A DNA stretch of 64,000 bases from Owenia fusiformis (Eukaryota; Annelida; Polychaeta; Sabellida; Oweniidae): NCBI GenBank assembly GCA_903813345.2, contig CAIIXF020000008.1, positions 1,933,341 to 1,997,340 on the forward strand, given 5' to 3'. Positions 22,663-34,100 of the stretch are shown piece after piece. Every line of letters begins with the position of its first letter. Position 1 is the first letter of the stretch. A model generated the notes under the pieces. It saw nothing but the letters and a program-made list of their open reading frames with translations, made no database searches and was not told the DNA's origin. The position numbers were made by a program, and so were the translations under genes.

Positions 22663-22854
22663 TACTGTACTTCTAGGCGACTTTGCTCTTTTGAACATTT
22701 GGCGACTAGGCTACTTAATTTGGTGGACTTGCAATATTACACTCTACTAATGGTCCTAATTTACAAGGATGGCAGCCACTTAATTTGGCGAACTTTAACA
22801 ATTTGGCAAATCTGCCAAATTAAAACAGCCGCCAAATTAAATAGAAGTACAGTA
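22663..22854. mobile_element. Short TIR element of the TTTGGCG family
   Basis: Inverted ends TACTGTACTTCTA...TAGAAGTACAGTA, about 190 bp, with several AATTTGGCG and CCAAATTAA words inside. A short relative of 21523-22484. Confidence 0.8.
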
Positions 22855-24207
22855 TTTGCTGGAGGATCAAGGTCCTGAGGCAAATAAATTACATTGACCA
22901 AGGGATAATAATACCAATATTATGAACCAACTATTGTATGTAGGACATCTTTTTATCGTAAATTCTTATATGATTTTTTTCATACTTTTAGTTTACATTT
23001 TTTCCATTGTGAGTATATCACTATATCCTTTCTCTGTGAATACAACATGGTACCTGCTTGATATACCTCAAACATGTCCAAGTATAGAATAAATACATTT
23101 TATATCATTATGTATGAATGTTGTCAACTATTAGCAATAAGTATTACTATAAGATGTAAATAAGGTAAAATAAGGTATTTTGGGGCATTGCTTGAGATTT
23201 AGATAAATTAATATTATATGTAATATGAAAATAAATACATTATCTGTTAGGTACTTAAAATAAAAAGTGGTGTCTGTTAAATTTTTTTCTCATTTTTAAT
23301 TTGAATCAAATCATAGATCTTAATAGACTAGATGCGAGTAGAAATAAACTTGATTTAGGTCATTAAATATTCAAAATTCAGTCAAACTGATGTCATATTT
23401 GGAATCTACATGAAGAAATACATCTAAAAATATGTTTCAAAAATTGTTTATCAACTTTGAAAATTTAGTTGTTTTGAAAATGTGACTTCTAGTTCGGGGA
23501 GATTCCCCATAGACCCCATGTTATAAAATCACAAAAAGTGAAATATATTTTTCTTGTATTGACAGATCATATTTTCCTTTACTGGACATATTTTATTTAA
23601 TTTGTATAACTATTAGATACATAATGCTGATATGAAAATTGAACCACTAAAACTGATGAATATTCATGTTTAAAGTTCATTTACTCTTAAGGATCACAAT
23701 TTTAATGTGAGATCACAATCAAATGTCATTTAGCCATAACAATACCCATGATGCCATCTGTTTTTCCATTTATATGGAAAAGGGTCAATTGTATATCAAT
23801 TTTAAATGGGGTTATAACTTATTAGCCTTTTGCAGATTATAGATAGTGTCAGGAAAAAACATTTGAGCCAATAAAACCAAACGTTGGGCCCAAATTTCGA
23901 AATAAAGGACCTTTTGTATATTATTGCTTCAAAAAGGAAGGTGAATATGCCCAAAAAAGCCAATTTTTAAGGCCCTACAAAATTTTTGGACCCACATATA
24001 TTGGGCCCAGGCCCTATGCCCCCCCTGGATCGATGAATAAACACAAGGAGCTCACGCGTCTCGAACTAGACATCTGATATTAAAACCATAGACTATATCC
24101 TATTGACTTTTAGTTAGTCTGTTGGATACATACTAATTAAAACCAGACAACATTGGATCTTTTATTTGTGAGGTTTTATTCAGCTGACCTCTGAACATCT
24201 TGATAAA
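22855..24207. other. Intergenic, upstream of LTO1
   Basis: No gene seen. The last 100 bp before LTO1 include CCCCGG and a TGACGTCA-like site (ATGACGTCAT at 24241, inside the possible 5' end of the transcript), which could be promoter elements. Confidence 0.4.
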
Positions 24208-24258
24208 ATGACAGGTCCCCGGAATAAGGGAATGCCCCAAATGACGTCATTAGTCAAA

Positions 24259-24341
24259 ATGGCCAACGAAAACGAAATCAGTATTCCTGCTTCTTCAAAT
24301 AATGATGATATCTTTCATGATATCGTTATGCTCGAAGAAAC
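24259..24341 (+). CDS. LTO1 exon 1
   Basis: Encodes MANENEISIPASSNNDD then IFHDIVMLEE. Donor AAC/GTAAGT, phase 2. Confidence 0.85.
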
Positions 24342-25084
24342 GTAAGTAACTTGATATCAATCCAGCACTGGTGCAACTTTTGTATTCCATTTGAAACGCC
24401 AGTTTACCACATTGACGGTACAAATTAGTTCAAAAGGTGGCAATGTTGATTTATTTTTCAATTTTTTTCGAGGTCTCCTCTGCCGAAGGCAGCGCGAAGT
24501 AGGAGCGTAGCTACTACTTTGCGGGAGACCTCGAACCATTGATCACGTTTGCTCCTGTAATTATTCACTTCTTCACCTCTTTAAAATGTGATTTCAATCA
24601 GTTGATCAAATTTTCAGACTTTGACCTCAAATTCAAATATTCATATTTATAAGAAAAAATACTGACTCATTGATATATTTTTAAAAGTCTTTTAAATAAA
24701 GTGAAATGAGGCCAAAATCAGCTAAAATTATACAATGTCGTAAAATGGCGTGACTGGAATATGATGCAATCACCCGTGACGTCAGACACGTATTGCCACA
24801 TCAACAACTAAACAAACAATTAATATAGACTTCACTGATTGGTTTAAAGATTCTTCGCATCATTTGTGACGTCATTAACATGTTACCCAGGGCTGTCAAC
24901 TTGGGACCACCTAATATGAGTGACTTCAAAATGTTGGACACCTAAGTCCAAATCTGAACACTTTTGTCCAAATTTTGAACACCTTTGGCCAACTTTTAAA
25001 CACCTTTGGCCAAAGTTTGAGCACCTTTGCCAAACTTTGATCACCTCAAATTTTTCGCGCTCGCTACGCTCGCGATATCGTCAA

Positions 25085-25132
<48 letters not shown>

Positions 25133-28100
25133 AGGTACGAAAATTTCCAATGAACATGCGTGACATATACGGGATTCGCGTGACAAATCCGAACAAATTG
25201 CGTTCGGTTTTTTTCAGACGTTCGTATTTTTACCGTATCGTAAACATATTTCGAAAAGATTTCTACAGAAATATTTTTGCGTGACAATTACCAGGTAAAA
25301 TGCGTATTTGCGTGACATTTTCTGTCACGCAAAAAAAACTGGCGTGACTTCAAATTCTTCAGCAAATGCGTGACAAATACGCAAATTGCGGGACAGTTGA
25401 CAGGCCTGTGTTACCCAACCAACAACTAAACAAATAACAAATAGGCATATAGGTTCGTTCAGTGCCACGCTCTTGAATCAGTTATAAACAGGGATAATCA
25501 ACAGATATATGAGAGGGTCAGGCATTTTTTTGACTTGGAGACCTCGACTCTACCCTGCATGCAGAGTCTAGTTAAACTACACTCTGCCTAGTAGAGACCA
25601 TATTACAGTTTAGTAGCCCCGCCCCCACGACGGGTACCGGTGACAGTTTGGGTAAATCACTTTTGACCTACGCGCTGACCTTCCACCAATCAGCGAGCTT
25701 GAAGAAACATACGCCAAATGCGTTCTAATTAAATATACGCATGTCATTGGTCAATTCCGGGCTCAACGATGACGTCAGAAGGAATGACCATATAAAGAAC
25801 GTCGGTCAAATTTGGCCGACGAACACTGATTGGCGCGGTGAGTTCACAGGTTTATTTTAGTTTGAAAGAGTGAAGACGAAGCTCTCTTTTAAGAAGTGAA
25901 GTCAAACGAATGCAAAGGGTACCTCGACTCAGGAGTTTGCTGCATTTTCTTGTTCATTCATTCATGATTCATCACTCACATAGTCTATCTGCATGTCCGA
26001 AACTGATAGCGAAACTAAATAAACAATGTCAATTCCAGGTGTATCCATGTGTACTTTGCATTTTGCACTCATATATCAACCACAAGAATTCGTCTAGAAG
26101 GAAAAAGAAGTCAATAGAGCAAGCCTTGACTCAATAAGCATGTATAAAGTAAAAAGGAAATCATCCTTGTAAAGTTAACACACAAGGCCAGGGAAATGTA
26201 AAAAATATTCATACTGCAGCACCTCATTAGATAGGTTATAAGCACATAAATGCAATAAGATGAAATTGTGTTCAGACGTCTAAATATTATCACATCCTAC
26301 GACCCCTTTAGATTGTGGTCGTACGCGCGAATCATTGGTCAGTCAATGTTTTTACAAAGTTGGAGAAAATGCTACGCATTGCACACCTAAATGACCTACC
26401 TCGATACATTCCTTAGTATTTTAGAATTCTTTTTGTCATTAAAATTGAAAAAGTACAAAGAAGAGCCACCAAGTTAGTACCAACCTTAAAAGACTTAAGC
26501 TACTATGATAGGATGAAACAACTAAAACTCCCCTCCCTCCAATACAGAAGAACTAGAGGTGACCTAATACAAGTATTCAAGATAGTGAATGGTTATGACA
26601 GAATCAAACTCATGGACATTGCACAAAAATCAGAAATAAGATGACGAGAGGGAATACAGAAAAATTAAGCCATAGATATAGCAGACTCGATGTAAGAAAA
26701 AATGTATTTGGAAATAGAATCGTCAACACATGAACAATCTTCCCCAATCTGTAATAGACACCACAGATATAAATCAATTCAAGAATGGAATTGACAAGCA
26801 CCTGATGAGACAGAAATTGCTTCACCACAACTTACCCATGTCCAGTGAGCAATTAAACAACGTCCCCCTTAACATGATATGAAAATAATACATAAAAAGA
26901 TCTGGATTATACAGGACTATCCTTCTTCCAGAATTAAAGATATAGATATAGATGTAGTTGAATCACCAATTGTATGGGTTTATCAGCAGAACGAAGAGGT
27001 TTTCATTTTTGATAGCAATATTTGCGTGTAATATTTAACTTATTTCAACCGTCAAATTCCTCCATTCAGTTCCCGGCATGCACCAGTCATACATGTCATA
27101 AGGGACATCCCTGGGGAATTCCCCTTCCGACATTTTGCTGACATATTTCCGATGTAAAAACTAAAATCTCTTCGTTCTGCCGATAAAATAAATGTATCGA
27201 GGTAGGTCATTTAATAGTGCAATGCGTAGTTCATTCTCCGACATTGTAGAAAGACAGGCTTACCAATGATTCGCGCGTACGACCACAATCTAAAGTGGTC
27301 GTAGAATTCTATAAGTCTAAATAGTGATATTTTGTAAAAAAAATGTGAAACTGACAAGTTTTTTCGAAAAACATAATCGACCCGTGTTTTGATGATTTAC
27401 CTTTTACATTTTCCTTTTCTGACGTAATTTTGTCAGCTGTGACTTGACTGATTTTCCAGATCATTCACTTATATTGACAACTTCCTATTGTTGTTGAAAA
27501 TTATATCCGTTTCCTTATGAATTTTACTTATGTTTCAAAATATCCGTCTCAACAAAACCATCATAACATCACAAATAATCATAGATTTCGCCATTGTAGT
27601 GACCCGATGTATACTCCCATACGTGGAAGTACTGACAAATATTAGCCTCTGCTCGTACCACGTGACTGGGAAATCAAGAGAAAGTGATTGGTTGCGCTGC
27701 GCGTATTAATCGATAACCCCAAGTGCAGTGAACTAATATCAACAAAACTTTGACCCAAGTTTCTTTTCACGAGATTTCATCATGAATTTTGATTTGGAAA
27801 GCTAAAAGACTAAATATTTCATAATGATATTTTAAAATGTCTATGTCTATGTCAAAAGGATATTATAAAGCAACTATCGATCAACAAGTTTTATAAAAAT
27901 AATAAAACATCAAGATAACGAAATTCTTTTCGGAAGCAAAAGTATGTTTTTTTACAAATTTTTCAGAAAGATATCCTTTTAAAACTCTCGACTTGTATGA
28001 CTCTGATCGCATCGGCATGTATATTTTTGTATTTCTGTACCAATTATCTATCAAATAATGTACTTCATTGTTGTTTTGAGATGACAAGGAATTTTTTATT

Positions 28101-31100
28101 TGATTTTTCAGTTGGTGCTATATTACAGGTTAGACCCCTTCCCTGTGTATACCAACCAACTAATATTTTTCTATGCGTTTGAATTTGTCTTGACAGGACA
28201 TCAACATGACGTGTTTGGCTTCATCAAACATTCTTGAAAAAAGAAAAAGATTTAGCCAAAATTTGCATATCATTTGATTAATTACTATACTCAGTATAAA
28301 TGATGGTTATGTTATGAGAGGTTTTGGATATGAGTTAATCCTTACCTTATTCTTCGGCCACAGTTTGGCCTTACGCTATCATCAAGCCCTGTTTGTTTTA
28401 ATGCTTTTTACGCTATCCCTTGTGGACTGTTGCTATAAATTAACTCAAATGTAATAAACCTTCATTTAACTTAGCATGTAGTCTTAGTTCATATGACCAT
28501 CTGCATCGGCTTTTATTTAGTCTTTTCTTAGAGCGATCTTTTGTGAAAGTTCAGAACAAACTACGTTCATTTTTTGGCATTCATTATTTTTATGTTTCGG
28601 CGTTCATTTATTTTGAAGATCTTCTCTGGAAATATTTTTGCTTGACAATAATCAGAAAAAATGTTTATTTGGTCACACAAAAAGAACTGATGTGACTTAG
28701 CAAATGCTTGACAAATAAATAAATTGTGGGACTGTTGACAGGCCTGATGATAACTGACTATATTTTGTGTGCATAAACAACTGTCACATTAGTTACATAT
28801 GATAGTGTGCATTCTGTTCCGTAAGTTTGGAAATTTGACTTTTTCAACAAAGACCATTTACATTTTCAGATTCCATAAAAAGGGTTATGTGGAAGGTATA
28901 GAGCAGGGCAAGGAGAGTGGAGTAAAGGATGGCTTCCAACTAGGCTATGATAAAGGCAAACAGATTGGCATAGAGGTATTGTAAAAATCATTATTAACAT
29001 CAAATTATATTTTATCTAGGTCTATATATCCAAGGGCACCCCAGGCTTTTGGGGAATGACTAACTACTGAGCATAGTGTGACAAGCTAGATATAGAAATG
29101 AAGGAAAGAATGCTAAATTTAATGTCCCCTCGACCTCCTGAACTATGTTCATTGGTAGAAGGGAATGAGTTTTAGTTGTTTTATAAGAAATATTGCAAGT
29201 CATGCAATGATAAATGTTGAAACAATTATTTTGATCATAAATGTAAACATTATTGCGATATATATTTTTAAAGTTTATAATGGTCAGTCACAGGCATAGA
29301 AGTTTAATTCCAATGGAAATTCAAGGAGGTTGCTATTGGAGGTTGCTATTAGAGGTTGCTATTAGAGGCAGAATCAGATCTATAGGGGGTGACACAATTA
29401 CAAGCAACTTGTACAATTGACCTACAAATCTATTCATTACAATGTCAAATACAATATCTCCGAAAAGATTCACAATATGTTATAAATTAGTAAAGTTATT
29501 AATGATTCAAAGTGCAAAAATGGATGAAAAATGTTTAAATTCTCCAAAATAATAAGAATGGTAACCATTCTTATAGAAAAATAATACATTAAAGGCAGAA
29601 TCAGATATAGAGAGCTTCAAATACCTCTTTTCCGGGGTTCTTTGTCTTCTTTTGCTCTATCAGACGGACGAACACTCCAATTTTATAAAAAGTGCCCAAT
29701 CTTGCTTGACAGTATGCTAACTGAGCCACAAAAGCTTAGTTTAAACGTGGCAGGATAAGAATGGTAACCATTCTTATTTTTCAAACTTTCGCTCTTCAAA
29801 CTCAATAGCGCCATCTGGCGAGTAGATAAACCAAAACATGCCTAAGAAAAAGTTACTCACCGATAGCGAGTGCAAAAGAAGACAAAAACAAAGAGACAGA
29901 TCGCGAGGAAGAAGGATTGTGAGTCTTGGGACTACTTATGAGCGTTGGCAGACTCTTTTTGAGGAGTCCATTGCGACTTCCCACGCTGAATTCGCCGAAA
30001 TATTGTTGGATAAGTACGACAATTTATTATTTTTTTAGATTTTTTTTCCAAAATTTATCAGTAGGACGAGACTGCACATATTCCCTTGTTTTTGAGGAAT
30101 TGAAAGGCCTCTCGTTAGCAAGTTATGAGTTCTACTGAACGTCACGGGTGCCCCCTGTGTAAAAAGAGTGTAGGGGCGTCATGGAAATACATGTGTTTGC
30201 AAGACGGCCCCACACCCTTAGATCTACATGTACTCCCAGCATGTACAACCCAACGAGCACATGTGATATGTGATTGAATCTAGATAGAAGAAAAAATGAT
30301 ATAATGAAGAAAAACTGATATATTGTTCTACTATTCAATTTAAATTTATGCTTGTTAGGTATGAGGAGGCATTGCCGAAACCAGGAGTGTCATGGGACAC
30401 CAACTTGTTCGAGTCATCAGACACATTGGCTCAACCCATGTCGACACCTCAAAGCAAAGTTGCTCCAACCATAAAGACTCCTCAAAGCAACGTGGTTCGA
30501 CTAATACTTCATTATATAATGAATGTGAGCATTCATTTTTAGTAAAGAATGTTGCAATAAAAATAAGTATGAGGTGGAATGTAATAAGCTGAGTCTATCA
30601 TAAATTGCAACGTTTTCGTTATAAAGAACTATTCTCAGTTTGGAGAATGAAGTTCATCAGTAACTCAAATTGAGCATTACCCTGCTTTGGACAAATTTGA
30701 TTTTTTGCATAATATACATTTGAATGTCTACATGTACTTTTGAATAGTCATAATTTGGGTGATATTTCTAGATTTTTCATAAAAAATATAAGCTCAGGAG
30801 ACTGTTCTCTAAACCGTACCGTGTCCTTTACTCATGACATTGCTTTGTTATTCCTTTAAAATAGTCCTTGACTGTTCTTTGATAGAATAATATACCCAAA
30901 CAACATTCGTCATTGAAAATGATAGCAAGAATGAGAGTTTAGGTAGACTAGCTACAGTTGGGGACATAAATAAATGACAGGTGGATTTGCTGAAGTGAGG
31001 ATTTCCCATGTTAAAAATAAGAGAATTTACAAGAGGCCATAAATCAGTGGATGAGATTATACAAAATGTAAAATATACAAATTTTAAGGGATATGTATCT

Positions 31101-34100
31101 AGACAATATTGGAAATTATGGGCTTTCAGACCACCATAATTAGGAAATGGTGATCGAAAATCGACCTGTCATTTATTTTTGTCCCCAACTGTAATACTTT
31201 TAGTACTGAAGTAAAACTATGAATACCCACCTTCATTTTGTCCTCTTTACTTTGCAATAAAGGAATCACGGAATCTCTGGCCATTTCTCCTTCTGGACCG
31301 CCTCGCCTACTCTTTCCTCTTCGTCCCCTCTGTCGCCTCCCAGACCTTGATCTGGATCGTGCAGTTGGTCTTCTTGCTGCCCGGGCAGCAGCTCTTCCTC
31401 TTGTCATCATTCCAGATGGTGAATCGGGTTCATCATCTGCTGAATAGAGGTAGTTGGGTCTCTGCATCTAGAAGGAACAACCAACCCAAATAAGGACCGT
31501 CAGTCAAGAAAATGAAAAATAGAATTTGGACAAAGACACTGATCAATTTTGCCCAATTTCAACCTTTTTCATACGGTTATAATACAAAAATTCCTATGGA
31601 ATATCAAGATAGATATTCACAAAATTCAATTACACAAGATTGTCGTTGGATTTGACGAAATAACGTATAAAACACGGCTTCTTACCTCAACTGAACTCGA
31701 GTCTGACATTTTTTCTCTTTTTCGCGCGCAATAACGCCATCTGGTGTTCAAGATTTGTTTACGCGCAATGCACCCTGGGAGCTCTAATGGCGGAGTTTTT
31801 AAACGAAGGTTAGTCTCTGGTAAAACTCAATATTATGATACTTATATGTGTTGGACATTGTTTTGGAGGCATATACGGTAAATTAGAGTACTAATGCGTC
31901 AATCTATCTAGTTTACACGTCATAAAAAGACAAAAAAGTATCGTCTAATGGATCAGATTCTGCCTTTAATGTAAAAATCTTTAGTTTTCCTGGAATAAAG
32001 TATACACTTTTGTGATTTTTAGAACTTGATAGACATGACAAGGAATGACATGAGCCGAAGATATTCTAAAATTGAGATTTTTTGTTTAGCCTGCTTGCTA
32101 TCTCTGATTCTCTCTTTAAAGAACATACATTTGTCAGTTTGTGTCTACGAAGCACATCACTAAATAAATATTTCCAAGATATTTTAATTTTTATGCTGCA
32201 GTAGGCAATGTCAACAAATATATCATTTCATCTTTATTGATCCAAGTAACAACTTTCCTGGATTTTAAACAAATTAAATTGTTTGGTCCATTTGAAGTGT
32301 TTTTTGTGTGTTCATTAATATTCAGTAAGCTCTTTCATGGGTTAAGTTGACATATTTTTAACATGCTGGATTGCCCATTGTACTTTATTGGAAAAAAGCA
32401 AGATCGATACAGGTCCTGGGAATTTTGAATAGGTGCCACTTCCAAGAAATCAGCCATGTTTGATTAGCATTTGCTGTAGAAAAGAGCATATAAAATGCAT
32501 TCGATTAAGAACGCTGAAATGATGAACTTAAAGGTGTCTCTAAATTATGGGATCTAAACTCTAAACGGTATTTAAGGGAATACAAATAGCTGTACCTGCC
32601 AAAAAAACAAAATATAAAAAGCATCGGATAAAGAACACTGATGAACTAAAATGGTTTACAACTGTGGGATGTAAACTGGTAATAGTATCCATCTATTCAA
32701 GGGAATATAAAACCTTTAACTGGGCATATTATAGAGCTGCATTCAAAATGCAAATTTGATTGAATAGGAGTACTGTATATTTTGGCTTCCCCTCTAGATG
32801 GAAACAGAATATTGACGTGGAAAGTATATGAATTGATAGACAGAAGGAGAAAAGGCTTCAACGAAGGAGTTTCTAAAACTAGAAAATGGAAACTCAACAG
32901 AGTAACAAATTCCAATGAACAAAATAATCATGAATCTGAAATATGCCCAGTTAATTCAGGCCAAAAAACAAAAATTTAAAAAGTAATATCCATTACTAGT
33001 AATTTGGTTTGAAATGAAAAATTAAATTAAACTTTCTCATGATTGGACATTTTGAGTTTATTAGTTGAACACATATTACTTACATCATGGATATTATAAC
33101 TGTTCCTCTAAAAACTAGTCTCACTGCAACTGAAGAACAACAACTGTCTCAGCATATAATTGAAATACATAACTTAGCTAAACTGAAATACACCCAAGAA
33201 GAGCTAGACAGCCATGTGCAATACATCAAGACTCGTGTTATACAACCAATCCTTGATAAATTCAATGAAATGCACCCAGCATTAGCAGTGGATGACGTAC
33301 TACTAAATGGAAGCATGTCAAATAGAACTAAAATAGAAACACCACGTGAGTGTGATTTTGTCCTCCCAATGGCTCTCTCCAAATATGTAGTGATATCTTC
33401 TAGAGATTGTGGAATATTTGCTTTTGATGAGCCCGTTCAGTTGGAAGTAAAGTTATCTAATGATGATCCTCAAACTGATTTACTAAATCTTACCAAGAAG
33501 CATCCAAAGTTAATAACATCAGACAATTCCCTTGATCCAGACTATTTAACCAAGTACATTATACATGAAGCTGTTGCAGAGTGTTTATCACAACTACACA
33601 CAGAGGGTGAACTGATCTACAGGATGCAAAATCGTGTAAACTGGACGCCTACGCCTGTAGAATCATCTCAGCTGGAAGAGAATGAAGTCATCTTATATCC
33701 ATCAAGGCTTGGTCCATGCATCCAGCTGATGGTGTGGGGACCATTGTGTGTAACAGACATAGATTTGGCATTCTGTCTGAAAATACTCAATTTACCTCAG
33801 CTACCTGATACACTGGACAGTTTCTATATGGGATTCCCTATGGGTCATAGATGGAAGAAATCATTCTATGAGAAACCACAGTTGCGAGCATCCAGGAAAG
33901 ATGAACATCACAGGATTGTAATGATCACACTGAAATATATTATGTCACAGTATAATGAGACACTTAATTGTAAAATAGACATTCATTCACATGCACTATA
34001 TACATTGGTAAGATACCACCAGGAGCAATGTGACAGCAGTGCAGATGAACAATCTCTTGGGAAATGTTATTGTGATATTGCACAAGATCTATGTAAACTG

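Larger units (their letters stand above)
29589..31969. mobile_element. TTAA-flanked DNA element with two convergent spliced genes
   Basis: Both ends carry TTAA-AGGCAGAATC(A/T)GAT in inverted orientation (29589-29607 and 31951-31969); the element body is 29593-31965, 2.37 kb. TTAA target duplication is known for piggyBac and Kolobok superfamilies. A plus-strand gene starts 245 bp from the left end and a minus-strand gene 256 bp from the right end. Both have a CGCCATCTGG or CCAGATGGCG word shortly upstream of their ATG. No DDE transposase core is recognisable, so the element is either non-autonomous or unfamiliar. A Tc1-type MITE is inserted inside. Confidence 0.7.

Noticed and set aside
24468-24540. 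tRNA-like GGTTCGAGGTCTCCC on the minus strand
   Set aside because: T-arm-like word only; no acceptor stem, D arm or anticodon arm can be drawn, and the sequence is a foldback hairpin.
24920-25287. Poly-Gly and poly-Pro frames around the G tract
   Set aside because: Homopolymer artefact; opposite-strand frames are equally open.
25910-26137. 75-residue frame after the promoter-like cluster
   Set aside because: No recognisable domain or splice partner; length expected by chance.
29838-31709. Host-gene interpretation of the two genes in the TTAA element
   Set aside because: Not fully excluded, but symmetrical placement within matching TTAA/TIR ends makes element-borne genes more likely; kept as mobile with moderate confidence.
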